NCBI RefSeq assembly: GCF_045207655.1 | Contig: NZ_CP108784.1 | Location: 4,216,001-4,280,000, forward strand | Direction: 5' to 3' | From: Embleya sp045207655 | Lineage (GTDB): Bacteria > Actinomycetota > Actinomycetes > Streptomycetales > Streptomycetaceae | Length of the DNA stretch: 64,000 nucleotides | Shown: positions 1 to 8,270 of the stretch, piece by piece | Layout of the letters: each line of letters begins with the position of its first letter | How positions within the stretch are numbered: position 1 is the stretch's first letter | Notes under the pieces: generated by a model | What the model saw: the letters and a program-made list of their open reading frames with translations, nothing else | What the model was told of the DNA's origin: nothing | Databases searched by the model: none | Made by a program: the position numbers and the translations under genes

Positions 1-512
1 GCCCCGTATGCCCGGCGGTGACGCTCCGCTGCCCGAAGATACGGCCGCACCGTCGGAGCTTCGTGACCCGGGGGGAAGATCTTGAGTTCCCTGCCTTCGG
101 GGTGGCCCATTGCCGGCCCACGCTCGCGCGTACGGGCCGGCGTCCGCCCGCCTGTCGCCGGCTTCCGAGGGTTGGCGGCAGGCGGTAAGTGGTGGGCCGC
201 CGGCTCGTATCGGCGGGCGTGTGTGCCTCCCGGTGGTCCGAACAACAGTCGGCCCAGCCGGGCCAGAACGGCAGCGCAGAAGTACGTCACGTCGGCAGGT
301 CCTTCTCTCGGAATGACCGACGGCCATACCCGGGACCGTCGACGGCGGTCGCCGGGGCCGTCGTGTGGGGACCCCGCCCCCGCGCCGCGGGTGTGCGCGC
401 GAGGGCGGGGCGCTGGAGCTCGGCGCGGGTCGGCGCCGAAGGGTCGCCGCTCCGGTCGCGGACGTCTCACGCGACCGGAGCAGGTTGCATGACCCGCGGG
501 TGGACGGACGAT
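1..512. other. Left-edge stretch, no supported gene
   Basis: I see no convincing gene here. The open frames are arginine/proline-rich readings of GC-rich DNA with no recognisable domain and no good ribosome-binding site. A GC-rich inverted repeat lies at about 372-410 (CCCCGCCC paired with GGGCGGGG), downstream of the leftward endonuclease-like gene that stops at 513. It could be that gene's transcription terminator. Confidence 0.5.
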
Positions 513-1730
513 TCAGACCTCGACGACCGCGTAGGCGGGCAGGTGGTCCGAGAGCCGCCGCACGGCCGGGTCGTCGATGACGCCCGCTGTGCGGAACGTG
601 AGTCCGCTGCCAAGGATGTGGTCGCTCCGGCGGGCGATGCCGTCCTCCTTCTCGTCCCAGTGACCGACCGTGTTGCGCCCTAATTGCAGATCCGCGAAGG
701 GGTCGATGAAGCCGGCCCGATCAAGCAGGCGAATCGCCCGCCGGTCGGTGAGACCGAGGGTCCCGTCCTCACGGCACAGCCGGTGACGGGACTGGAGGTG
801 GGCGGGGAGGGTCGACCAGTCGGGTTCGGGGTCGAACGCGCCGATCGTGTTCAGGTCACCCAGCAGCAGCGTGCGCCGACCGGGCGCCGCATATTCCGTG
901 AGCCACCGGGCCTCGCTCTCGCGATCGTCGCCCGAGAAAGGATCCAGATGCGTGTGCAGGACCGTGAGCGGTGCGCCCGTGTCCGGGACGACGAACTCCA
1001 GACGCTGGAGCGTGTGGTGGAACTTCCCCTCCGCCGCGTCCGCGGTGTAGCCGACGCGCCGGAGCCTGGCGGGATTCCACGCGAGCACGAGGTGGCAACC
1101 GTGGCTCGCGGACGCAGCCAACATCGTCTGCATGTCCAGCTCGTTCGCGATCGCGCACTCCAGGGCGTGATCGTCCCGAGTGCCGTGCTGAACCTCCTGC
1201 AGGGCGACGAGATCCAGGTCCATGGCCCGCAGGAGCGCCATCTGTGACGGGAAGCGATCACCGCCACCGTTCAGAAGGTTGTAGGTACCCACACGCCTGA
1301 CCGGGTGCCGCATCGCCTCCTCCGTCTGGGCCAACCCGCCACGGCGGAAAGCCTGAAACGCCGCGTAGTCCCTGGCCAAGCCTTCGAAGGACGCCTTCAT
1401 GTCGCACCAGTCCTCATCGGACGCCTCGCTCGCCATGCGGGGCGCGTCGTCCGCGAGCCGTGGGTCAACGCGCGTTCGGAGCGCATCCGCGTAGGCGGCG
1501 AAGCCCCGGGAGTCGAGGCCCAGGCCGACCAGGTCTGCCCGCACGCCGTCGAGCCGGCGATGCAGCTCGCGGTAACGCACGTGCACGTCCCACCACTCCA
1601 CGGCAGCCCAGCAACCGGCGCGGACCCGCTCGAAAGCGGAGGGACGCAGCGGGTACGGAACGTTGTCGATGTCCTGCTCGACACCGTGGAAGACCCTGGC
1701 GTCCGCCCGTTGAACGAATCGGCCGATCAC
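513..1730 (-). CDS. Endonuclease/exonuclease/phosphatase (EEP) family protein
   Basis: A 405-aa protein of the Mg-dependent EEP fold (DNase I, AP endonuclease, inositol phosphatase superfamily). Visible motifs in order are LQEVQ (about residue 174, metal-binding Glu), HTHLDP (about 254), LLGDLNT (about 289), RRSDHIL (about 368) and the C-terminal SDHLP (about 391) with its catalytic Asp-His. About 130 residues with no clear domain precede the EEP core, so this is not a minimal nuclease. The GTG start at 1730 is chosen because it overlaps the stop of the upstream ATP-binding protein as GTGA, implying translational coupling; a longer reading would run well into that gene. The substrate (nucleic acid, lipid or sugar phosphate) cannot be read from the sequence, and no signal peptide is apparent. 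Confidence 0.82.
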   Translation of the reverse strand: MIGRFVQRADARVFHGVEQDIDNVPYPLRPSAFERVRAGCWAAVEWWDVHVRYRELHRRLDGVRADLVGLGLDSRGFAAYADALRTRVDPRLADDAPRMASEASDEDWCDMKASFEGLARDYAAFQAFRRGGLAQTEEAMRHPVRRVGTYNLLNGGGDRFPSQMALLRAMDLDLVALQEVQHGTRDDHALECAIANELDMQTMLAASASHGCHLVLAWNPARLRRVGYTADAAEGKFHHTLQRLEFVVPDTGAPLTVLHTHLDPFSGDDRESEARWLTEYAAPGRRTLLLGDLNTIGAFDPEPDWSTLPAHLQSRHRLCREDGTLGLTDRRAIRLLDRAGFIDPFADLQLGRNTVGHWDEKEDGIARRSDHILGSGLTFRTAGVIDDPAVRRLSDHLPAYAVVEV

Positions 1731-2122
1731 GGGTGCACCGCGAATCCGGCGATGAACGCCTGGTAGCCGCTCTGTCGACGCTCGCATCGAAAGGCGGTCG
1801 TCAAGGCGTGGGTCAGGAGCAGTCCCCGTCCGGATTCGGCGTCCGGTTCCTCGACGGGTTGCGGCAGTGTCACCGCGCGTTGGCGGGCCAGCACCGTTAC
1901 CCAGAACAGGCCGTCGGCCGTGTGGGTGGTCACCAGGACGGCGCTCGTCGGGTGGCCGTGGACGAAGACGTTGGTGGTCAGTTCGCTGATCACCTCGGCG
2001 ACATCGTCCTCGTGGGCGCCGGCGACTCGTGCCCTGGCTGCGGCATGCTCACGCGCGGTCCGTACGGGCCGAGGGCCCCGTAACCGCAGGACGGAGGGAA
2101 GTTCGAGAGTATCGCTGGGCAC
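1727..2122 (-). CDS. HATPase_c ATP-binding regulatory protein (RsbW-like)
   Basis: A 131-aa single-domain GHKL ATPase resembling the anti-sigma-factor/serine-kinase family common in Streptomyces. The N box is visible as ELTTNVFVHG near residue 48 and a glycine-rich ATP-lid motif as ESGRGLLL near residue 98. It lacks a dimerisation domain and transmembrane segments, so it should act in the cytosol. The GTG start at 2122 is preceded by GAGGAC at a good distance. A longer open frame exists upstream but lacks a ribosome-binding site. It is coupled by a 4-bp overlap to the EEP-family gene. Whether it binds a sigma factor or anti-anti-sigma factor cannot be told; no partner is adjacent. Confidence 0.78.
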   Translation of the reverse strand: MPSDTLELPSVLRLRGPRPVRTAREHAAARARVAGAHEDDVAEVISELTTNVFVHGHPTSAVLVTTHTADGLFWVTVLARQRAVTLPQPVEEPDAESGRGLLLTHALTTAFRCERRQSGYQAFIAGFAVHP

Positions 2123-2360
2123 AGTTGTCCTCAGACTTCGCGGAATTCGTGGTGAAAACCATTCGTGTGTGCGCGTGATCGACCCGGCTCGGAATCGCGA
2201 CACAAGTGCGCGAACTGTGTTCCGCTGCGGGGTGGAGTGTCGGGCTCAGGACGGCGGAACAGGCGGGTAGCCCCATTTCAGGGGCTCTCCGGGTACGGAG
2301 CCAACGCGCCGCCACTTACACCTGAGCCGATCCCGTCGGCTTCGCTCCTGGGATGAAGGG

Positions 2361-3200
2361 TCAGGTGCCGAGAATTTGGCTTGCTCGGGCGCGCAGGGGT
2401 TGTTCCAGGTCGAGGTTGTCGCCGCGGGTGGTGGTCTGGAGGAGCTGGGTGATGACGGCGAGTTCGGAGAATCGGCCTGCGGGGGTGTTCAGGACGTGCG
2501 CGAGTTCGCTGCGGATTCGGGCTGCGACGTTCGGCACGAGGAGGCTGTAGGTGTGGAGCATCGCGGCGTCGTAGCCGGCCGGGGCGGTGCCCCAGCCTTC
2601 CCAGTCCAGGATGGCGAGCTGGGGTGCGGTCAGGTTTGCCCAGTGCAGGTCGCCGTGGGCGGTGGTCCAGGTGGGCACGGTCGTGTCGATCGGGCGTCCG
2701 AGGTACTCGGGCATGGCGCGGTCGACGTATGCCTGTCGCAGGGCGACGCGGTCGGTGGTCACGGGGGCGATGTGGTCGAGTGCCCGGCGCAGGTCGTGCC
2801 ACCACGTGTCGTCGAGTCCGGGGTCCTCGCGGAGTACCGGTCCGGCCGTGGTGATCGGGCGGGCCGTGACGCGGTCGTGGAGTTCCGCTCGGAAGGCGTG
2901 GTCGCCGTCGGCCCAGTCCTCGATGCCGCGCAACCGGGGCCTCGGTACGGAGTCCGGGATGGTCTTCTCGGCGTCCTCCGGCCCGAGCCACAACCGGCCT
3001 CCGGCCTTGTCGACAGGTGCGCGGACGAGTCGCAGCCACCCCAGGCCGTGGTCACCGGCGACGGGCCCGCCGAGGGTCCTGCCGCGCCAGCCCCACACTT
3101 CGGGGCCGTCGTCGGGAACGACTGTGAGAGCGGTTGCGGAACGCCGGTAGGCGTCGCGCATCAAGGCGACTTCGCGCGGGTCGTCAGGTGGCGAAAACAT
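2361..3200 (-). CDS. Aminoglycoside phosphotransferase (APH)-fold kinase
   Basis: A 279-aa protein of the APH/choline-kinase-like superfamily. The catalytic loop is HGDLHWANL (residues 182-190, catalytic Asp184) and the Mg-binding motif is ILDWEGWG (Asp199), followed by the usual YDAAML helix. The N-terminal lobe (GGPVAGDHGLGWLRL) resembles the nucleotide-binding lobe. It overlaps the aldo/keto reductase upstream by 17 bp and is last in the peptide/JmjC/AKR operon, so the context suggests a small molecule or modified peptide as substrate rather than an antibiotic. APH-fold enzymes occur as maturation enzymes or self-protection kinases in peptide clusters, so both are possible. The fold is well supported; the substrate is unknown. 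Confidence 0.8.
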   Translation of the reverse strand: MFSPPDDPREVALMRDAYRRSATALTVVPDDGPEVWGWRGRTLGGPVAGDHGLGWLRLVRAPVDKAGGRLWLGPEDAEKTIPDSVPRPRLRGIEDWADGDHAFRAELHDRVTARPITTAGPVLREDPGLDDTWWHDLRRALDHIAPVTTDRVALRQAYVDRAMPEYLGRPIDTTVPTWTTAHGDLHWANLTAPQLAILDWEGWGTAPAGYDAAMLHTYSLLVPNVAARIRSELAHVLNTPAGRFSELAVITQLLQTTTRGDNLDLEQPLRARASQILGT

Positions 3201-4086
3201 CGCGGATCCTTCGAAGTCGGCTCGGGTCGAGCGGCGGACGCGAACAGGCTTTCATGGCGTCGCTCCAGTGTTCCGGGTCGCTGCTGGAGAGCAGGACACG
3301 ACACACTCCCGGCGCGGAGGCCGGCACGATCAGGGCGGCCTGCGCGGCCGTCAGTCCGTCGCCGACGAGTTCGACGGCCTCGGGTGTGAGCATCGCGGGC
3401 AGCTCGCCCCCGTGCAGTGGGGCCGATGCGAAGACCTCGATACCCGCGGCGAGGGCGTCTCGAAGCACGCCGCCGCCCGCCATTGCGGCGACGACTGGTT
3501 CGATGTGGACCAGGGATACGGGGAGTTGCACTGCCCGTAGGTGGTGCCCCTCACCGGCGACGGTCCGCGCCATGGACAGCAGTGTCTCGACATCGAACCG
3601 GCCGGTGGAGAAGCCGGTCCAGGTCGCGATGCCGTAGCCGCCGATCGTGCCCTCGGCAGCCGCTTCTTCGAGGGCCGCGATCGCCGACAGCAGTCGCGCG
3701 GCTTGGGCCTCAGGTCTGCCCTCGGGGGCGTGTTCGGGATTGTGCAGGAAGACGATGTCGGGTCGTCGACCGAGTTCGGATCGGCTGCGGTGGACCTGCC
3801 AACGCACGAACTCGGGCGCCAGGCTGTGCCGGACACCCGCTTCGCGTCGGTGGAGAACCCCTGCGGTGAGTGCCTCGGCGGCGGCCTCCCGGGTCATGAA
3901 GCCGACCTTCGTGGACACCCGAATTCGAGGGTGTGCCGCAAGGATCGGCGCCAGAGCGCACTCGGCCGTCCCGGCGCCGTAGTTCGGCGCGGTGTCGATC
4001 CACTCGACGCCGGCGGCCACCGCGAGCTTGGCCGCGCGTGCGACATCGGGGCAGCGATAGGTACCCAACGCGAGCGTGGCCGTCAC
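3184..4086 (-). CDS. Aldo/keto reductase
   Basis: A 300-aa NADPH-dependent (beta/alpha)8 oxidoreductase. The full catalytic tetrad is visible: Asp31 and Tyr36 in WIDTAPNYGAG, Lys60 in RVSTKVGF and His115 in DIVFLHNPE. The GTG start at 4086 overlaps the stop of the JmjC gene (GTGA), and its own stop overlaps the following kinase gene, so all three proteins should be made together. In this setting it probably reduces or oxidises a carbonyl or hydroxyl created on the same substrate handled by the JmjC oxygenase; this is inference. The C-terminal region (LSSSDPEHWSDAMKA) is the usual cofactor-binding end of AKRs. No truncation is seen. Confidence 0.88.
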   Translation of the reverse strand: MTATLALGTYRCPDVARAAKLAVAAGVEWIDTAPNYGAGTAECALAPILAAHPRIRVSTKVGFMTREAAAEALTAGVLHRREAGVRHSLAPEFVRWQVHRSRSELGRRPDIVFLHNPEHAPEGRPEAQAARLLSAIAALEEAAAEGTIGGYGIATWTGFSTGRFDVETLLSMARTVAGEGHHLRAVQLPVSLVHIEPVVAAMAGGGVLRDALAAGIEVFASAPLHGGELPAMLTPEAVELVGDGLTAAQAALIVPASAPGVCRVLLSSSDPEHWSDAMKACSRPPLDPSRLRRIRDVFAT

Positions 4087-5273
4087 GTGGTCACCGTCCC
4101 GACGTGCGCGACCTGGCCGGACACCAGCTCGGTGACCACGGCTGCGGCCTGTTCGACCCGCACCCCCGACGCCTGGGCGAGCTCACCGAGCCGGTGGGAA
4201 CGGCCGTCCAAGAGAAGGGCGAGCATCGCGTGCACCTGCGGAGCGAAGATCCACTCCTCGCCCCCTGCCGTGAGTACGACCTGGCCGTCCGGGTCACGGG
4301 TCACCGATGGCCGTGAGACGAGCAGTCTCACCGGCAGCCCGGGCGACGCGGGCACGCCGTCGACGTAGGGCAGCGAAGGGGCTGTCCGAGGCTGTTCGGT
4401 CGCGTCCCGGAACTCGGTGTATCGATCGACCACGCCTTCGGCTTCGAGCTCGGCCGTGATGAGCTTGAGCAGGGTTTCGGCGAAGTCCTGCTTCTGTCGT
4501 GCCGTTCCGAGCTGCGGCACGTCGGCACGCACCGCCTGATGCGTGCGCAGGGTGTCGGCGAGCCAGCCGATGAGGTCGGCGCCGGTCGTGCTTTGCAGGC
4601 CGAAGGTCAGGTGCAGGGACCGCCCGCCGTCCTCGGCGGCGACAGCGTGCCACCAGCCGCGCGGCACGTACAGCGTGTCGCCCGGGGTGAGTACGAGGTC
4701 CGCAATCGGTTCGTCGGGCGGCGGTTCGGGGGCTTCGACGTCGCGGTGCATCGGCGCGACACGGGTAGGACCGTAGAGGCGCCACCGCTTCGCACCGTCG
4801 ACCTGGACGACAACGACGTCGTGGTCGTCCCAATGGGTCCCGAAGCCTTCGTTCGCGGTCCACGACGCGTACAGGTTGGCCTGCACCGCAGTGCGAAAGT
4901 CGCGTTCCAGTTGCGCGGCGAGGTCGCCGATACGGGCGTGGAGTTCGTCGGCGGCGTCCAGGACGAGGGTGGCACCCGCAGCCAACTGCTCGTGCAGGGC
5001 TGCGGGTTGAATGCGGTTCCACACGGTGCTGCGGCGGGTGATCACCGGCCGCGTGTACAGGTGCTGCGGCAACATCTCGCCACCCGAGCACAGGCGAAGG
5101 CGCGGCGGTTCGAGGCGATGCCGGGCCAGGATGGCGTTCACGTCCTCCCAGCCGAGCAGGCCGGCCACGGTGGTGGCGTCCCCGCGTGCCATACGGAACT
5201 CTCGGCCGAACGCCTGGGCGAGGAAGGTCTCCCCGCCCAGGCGCGCGACCACCGAGGTGTCGGCGGTCGTCAT
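4083..5273 (-). CDS. JmjC-type cupin Fe(II)/2-oxoglutarate oxygenase
   Basis: A 396-aa protein of the cupin_4/JmjC group to which the bacterial ribosomal oxygenases and human NO66/MINA53 belong. The metal-binding triad is intact: His147 and Asp149 in THWDDHD and the distal His209 in PRGWWHAV, with Lys162 in GAKRW in the usual 2-oxoglutarate position. GDTLYVPRGWWH is the family signature. The C-terminal half (residues 240-396) resembles the dimerisation/winged-helix region of that family. It lies 9 bp downstream of a 45-aa peptide gene and overlaps the AKR gene. Family members hydroxylate His, Arg, Asp or Asn side chains of proteins, and the small peptide next door is the natural candidate substrate. 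The fold assignment is firm; the substrate is inferred. Confidence 0.86.
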   Translation of the reverse strand: MTTADTSVVARLGGETFLAQAFGREFRMARGDATTVAGLLGWEDVNAILARHRLEPPRLRLCSGGEMLPQHLYTRPVITRRSTVWNRIQPAALHEQLAAGATLVLDAADELHARIGDLAAQLERDFRTAVQANLYASWTANEGFGTHWDDHDVVVVQVDGAKRWRLYGPTRVAPMHRDVEAPEPPPDEPIADLVLTPGDTLYVPRGWWHAVAAEDGGRSLHLTFGLQSTTGADLIGWLADTLRTHQAVRADVPQLGTARQKQDFAETLLKLITAELEAEGVVDRYTEFRDATEQPRTAPSLPYVDGVPASPGLPVRLLVSRPSVTRDPDGQVVLTAGGEEWIFAPQVHAMLALLLDGRSHRLGELAQASGVRVEQAAAVVTELVSGQVAHVGTVTT

Positions 5274-5282
5274 GTCGGGCCG

Positions 5283-5420
5283 TCAGTCGTTCGTGTCGCT
5301 GACGCCGCTGGAGCCGCCGTCGGACGGCTGCTCGGCGCGGGAGCGGGCGGCGACGATACGGCGACGGGCGACCAGCAGGCCGTCCTCCGCCTTGGCCGTG
5401 GTGGGCACGATCTGAGGCAT
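5283..5420 (-). CDS. 45-aa peptide, candidate precursor for the JmjC/AKR/kinase operon
   Basis: A 45-residue open frame with ATG at 5420, preceded by AAGGAAG 6 nt upstream, ending 9 bp before the JmjC gene. It begins MPQIVPTTAKAEDGLL, has an arginine-rich middle (ARRRIVAARSR), and ends in a small, hydrophilic tail SDGGSSGVSDTND rich in Ser, Asp, Gly and Asn. There is no cysteine and no transmembrane segment. A leader-like first two thirds and a low-complexity Ser/Asp/Asn tail, first in an operon of oxygenase, reductase and kinase, is what a ribosomally made, post-translationally modified peptide precursor looks like. I do not recognise the family. It could instead be a small regulatory protein. 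Confidence 0.6.
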   Translation of the reverse strand: MPQIVPTTAKAEDGLLVARRRIVAARSRAEQPSDGGSSGVSDTND

Positions 5421-5634
5421 GGTGTCTTCCTTTCGGTTGCGGGGTCGACCTGATACCGATCCCTGCGCGACGCGGTGGGCGGGACTCACGTCCCGGTCCG
5501 TTCGCGTAGGTCCACCGAACCGTGTCGCCCGGCCCGGAAACAGCGCGCCAAAGCCGCACACATGCTGCATCCATGCGGCACTGTGGGAGATGACCTGGGT
5601 ATTCGGCGGACCATGGCAATCGGGAGGCCACGCC

Positions 5635-6780
5635 ATGACGTTCAAGCGCCATCGACTCGTGCAGCGCCGCGAGTCCCGGGGATTCACCCAGGAATCACTT
5701 GCCGAGCGGCTCGGCGTCGACCGCTCCACCATCGCCCGCTGGGAAAATGGCAGAGGCCCCCAGCCGTGGATGCGTCCGAATCTGGCGAGAGCGCTGGGGT
5801 TGTCCCGGGAGGAGCTCGACACGCTGCTGCGCGACTTCAGCGATTGCGGTCGGCCACCAGTAATCGGAAGCCTCGCCCATGGTGACCCGGCCACAGGCAC
5901 CGCGTTACGCGCGGACCTCATGGATGTCGCCGAGCGCTACGACAACTCACCTTCCGCAGGACTACTCGCCGATGCGGGCCAGCTCCTGACTCGCGTCACC
6001 ATGGGCGCCGACCAGGCCCGCGTCGGACGAGCTCAACGCGAACTCCGCAGCTTGCAGGCCGAGGCGGCGACTCTGATGGGCCAACTCGTCTGGGACGCCT
6101 CGCAACGCTCGGACCACACCACAGCCCACACCTACTACGCACAGGGCATCGATCTCGCCCGCCACCTGCACGACCGCACCCTCGAAGGCCGAGCCCTCCT
6201 ACGCACCGGATACCTCGCGCTGTACGGCACCTGCCAACCACAAGAGGGCCTCGACTACTCGCTTCGGGCAGCCGAGGCCGCCAAAACCACCAGCCCCGCA
6301 CTGCTGGCCGTCGCCCTCCTCCACATCGGAGAAGCGCACGCGATGCTCGGGCACGCCAGCGATTGCGAACGAGCCCTCGCCCGGGCCGAACGCCATCTCG
6401 ACCGGGTCACCACCGTCGACGCCGCCGCCGACCTCGTCTCCCCCACCCAGTTCGGACGCCTGGCCGGATCGTGTTATCTGAACCTCGGACAGAACCGTCG
6501 CGCTCAGCAGCAACTGGAGTCGACCGCTGAGCAATTGCCCGCCCGGCGGAAGTCGCGCACCATCGTCCTCGGAAACCTGACACTCGCCCTCATCAGGCAA
6601 GGCGAGCTCGACAACGCCGTGTCCGTGCTCGGCCAGGCCATCGACGAGCTAGAACAAACCCGAGGAGGCGGGGGCATAAACGTCATCTTCGCCGCCGGCC
6701 GCGAACTACGCCCATGGCATCGCAGAGTCGACGTACAAGACGTGCAAGACCGCCTCTTCACCCTGATGACCGCCACCTGA
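5635..6780 (+). CDS. XRE-family transcriptional regulator with TPR domain
   Basis: A 381-aa regulator. The N-terminal helix-turn-helix (residues 5-60) contains ESRGFTQESLAERLGVDRST and the IARWENG recognition helix. The rest is helical with tetratricopeptide-like units (for example AHTYYAQGIDLARHLHDRTL and ALIRQGELDNAVSVLGQAI). Such XRE-TPR regulators often respond to small peptides or to metabolic state. The ATG at 5635 has GGGAGG 8 nt upstream. It is divergent from the 45-aa peptide operon across about 215 bp that must hold both promoters, which makes it the likely regulator of that operon. It is followed after 17 bp by the cyclo-ligase-like gene, probably in the same transcript. Confidence 0.85.
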   Translation: MTFKRHRLVQRRESRGFTQESLAERLGVDRSTIARWENGRGPQPWMRPNLARALGLSREELDTLLRDFSDCGRPPVIGSLAHGDPATGTALRADLMDVAERYDNSPSAGLLADAGQLLTRVTMGADQARVGRAQRELRSLQAEAATLMGQLVWDASQRSDHTTAHTYYAQGIDLARHLHDRTLEGRALLRTGYLALYGTCQPQEGLDYSLRAAEAAKTTSPALLAVALLHIGEAHAMLGHASDCERALARAERHLDRVTTVDAAADLVSPTQFGRLAGSCYLNLGQNRRAQQQLESTAEQLPARRKSRTIVLGNLTLALIRQGELDNAVSVLGQAIDELEQTRGGGGINVIFAAGRELRPWHRRVDVQDVQDRLFTLMTAT

Positions 6781-6797
6781 ACACCAAGGAGCGCGCG

Positions 6798-7517
6798 GTG
6801 CCCACCGAGCACGACCAGGCCAAACAACGCGTCCGCGAACGAGTATGGAACGCACTCGACGCCGCGGACGCCGTCCACGACGCAACCAGCCACGGCAGAA
6901 TCCCGGACTTCCACGGCAAGGACCAGGCCGCCGAACGCCTCGCCGCACTCGCCCGGTGGAAGACCGCAGGCGTCATCAAGTCCGTACCGGACAAGGCACA
7001 ACTACCTATCCGTATCACGGCCTTGGCCGAAGGCAAGATCGTGTACATGGCGGTCCCCAAACTTGCCACGCCGAAGCCGTTCTACGTCCTCGACCCCGCG
7101 ACACTCACCGCCTCGCCCGAGCAGGCGGCAACCAGTCACATCGCGGCAACCATCGCCCCGACCGCCGACGTCGACACCCTCCAACCGGTCGACATCGTCG
7201 TCCTCGGCAGCGTCGCCGTGAACCGCGCCGGCGTCCGCATCGGCAAAGGCGCCGGCTACTCCGACATCGAGTTCGCCCTGCTCACCGAGGCCGGCCTCAT
7301 CAGCCCCGACACCCTCATCGTCACCACGGTCCACGCACTTCAAGTGATCGACGAGCCGATCCCGTCCACCGAACACGACGTCACCGTGGACCTGATCATC
7401 ACCCCCGACGAAGTCATCAGAACGACCGAAACGCATCGCCCGTCAGGCATCCTCTGGGATCACCTCACACCGGAAAAAATCGCCCAGATCCCCGCACTCG
7501 TCCTGCGGGCCAACTGA
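6798..7517 (+). CDS. 5-formyltetrahydrofolate cyclo-ligase-fold protein
   Basis: A 239-aa protein of the MTHFS (5-formyl-THF cyclo-ligase) family. The diagnostic segment is RIGKGAGYSDIEFALL near residues 148-163, corresponding to the Gly-rich GRGGGYYD nucleotide/phosphate-binding motif of MTHFS, with VDIVVLGSVAV before it. The basic N-terminal helix is less typical, so the true substrate may differ from 5-formyl-THF. The GTG start at 6798 follows AAGGAG by 7 nt; a longer frame upstream lies inside the regulator gene and is rejected. It follows the XRE-TPR regulator in the same direction. Its role next to the peptide-modification operon is not evident. Confidence 0.75.
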   Translation: MPTEHDQAKQRVRERVWNALDAADAVHDATSHGRIPDFHGKDQAAERLAALARWKTAGVIKSVPDKAQLPIRITALAEGKIVYMAVPKLATPKPFYVLDPATLTASPEQAATSHIAATIAPTADVDTLQPVDIVVLGSVAVNRAGVRIGKGAGYSDIEFALLTEAGLISPDTLIVTTVHALQVIDEPIPSTEHDVTVDLIITPDEVIRTTETHRPSGILWDHLTPEKIAQIPALVLRAN

Positions 7518-7680
7518 TTCAGTGCGGGCTGAAGAATCCATCCGGGCCAGAGAGAGTCCGGTATCGACGGCTGTGGAACGAGAAGATCCCCGCACCGAAG
7601 GTCGAGTCCATATGCGATCCAAGACATTTTGCCTGAGGAGCACTCGAACGAGTGATGAGCACTTCGTCGGCCCACGAGCA

Positions 7681-7753
7681 ATGCGTTTGCGGCGGCGAAA
7701 TCACCCCAAGGCTGCGCTACCCAATCGCGGCCATGAGGCAGCGGTTCTGGTTG
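7681..7753 (+). repeat. Segment shared with 17745-17817 (element-end remnant?)
   Basis: By eye, roughly four fifths of about 70 positions agree with 17745-17817. Both copies contain GGCGA[A/G]ATCACC and GCCATGAGGCAG or ACCATGAGGCAG blocks. In one frame the peptide is conserved as GEIT[P/S][R/K]L.Y.IA.MRQ, and differences often fall at third positions, so the source was probably coding. At 17.8 kb the segment runs into twin GGTTGCA repeats. Here it runs into GGTTCTGGTTGTGC, a degraded form of those repeats, but no tRNA fragment follows. Confidence 0.6.
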
Positions 7754-7917
7754 TGCCCGCTGGGTCATGGTCAAGCCCACCCTGATCACCTGGCGCCGAG
7801 AGCGAACCGAGCACGCCCTTCGCATCCAGTCGGCCACTCGAGCGCGAGCTACAGCGGTTGTTGGAGGCGATGAATCCCATTCGGCGGCTCTACCGAAATT
7901 CGTCATTGACATGGGCC

Positions 7918-8100
7918 TCATCGGTAGGCAGTCACTGCAGCCAGATAGAGCCCGCAGGCCGTGCTGCAGGAGCCACCGCCGATCAGAACTGCCATCGCGG
8001 GCCGTATTCCGCCCCGCCAAGCAACAAAAGTAGCGACGCAGCCAACATGGACGGAGACGGACAGGGCAAGGAGCAGGGAGAACAGACTGAGCGTGGTCAT
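7918..8100 (-). CDS. Small two-helix membrane protein
   Basis: A 60-aa hydrophobic protein starting MTTLSLFSLLLALSVSVHVG, then CVATFVAWRGG, a short basic turn, and a second hydrophobic segment (AMAVLIGGGSCSTACGLYLA) ending AAVTAYR. Two membrane helices with an RGGIRP turn resemble many short uncharacterised proteins encoded near actinomycete integrative elements and conjugation genes. The ATG at 8100 has GAGAGG about 12 nt upstream; a longer frame would add a basic leader without a better site. It is divergent from the large P-loop gene at 8271. The function is unknown. Confidence 0.5.
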   Translation of the reverse strand: MTTLSLFSLLLALSVSVHVGCVATFVAWRGGIRPAMAVLIGGGSCSTACGLYLAAVTAYR

Positions 8101-8270
8101 GAAGATTCGTGCCTCTCGGGGTTCGCGGGTGGCCGAACGCACACCGTTCGCCTGCCGACACGCTCCCTGTCCGACGAGGTGTCCGACTGCCTTCCAGGGT
8201 GAACAGGACAGAGCGAGCTGATTCGTCCCCGCTCACACCCAAGACGCCCCTACGATTGGGGACATGACTG

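Larger units (their letters stand above)
7518..8270. other. Gene-poor stretch with one small leftward gene and a degenerate copied segment
   Basis: Apart from the small membrane-protein gene at 7918-8100, I see no strong gene. A possible 73-aa frame (7655-7873, +) reads CVCGGEITPRLRYPIAAMRQ then CPLGHG, with zinc-ribbon-like Cys/His, but its tail is low quality. Bases 7681-7753 resemble 17745-17817, which lie immediately before the repeat arms of tRNA-fragment copy 2. This piece may therefore be the remnant of an element end, or of a gene once present at both places. Confidence 0.5.

Noticed and set aside
82..683. Overlapping rightward frames at the left edge
   Set aside because: Arg/Pro-rich products in GC-rich DNA without domains; the EEP-family gene on the other strand covers the right part.
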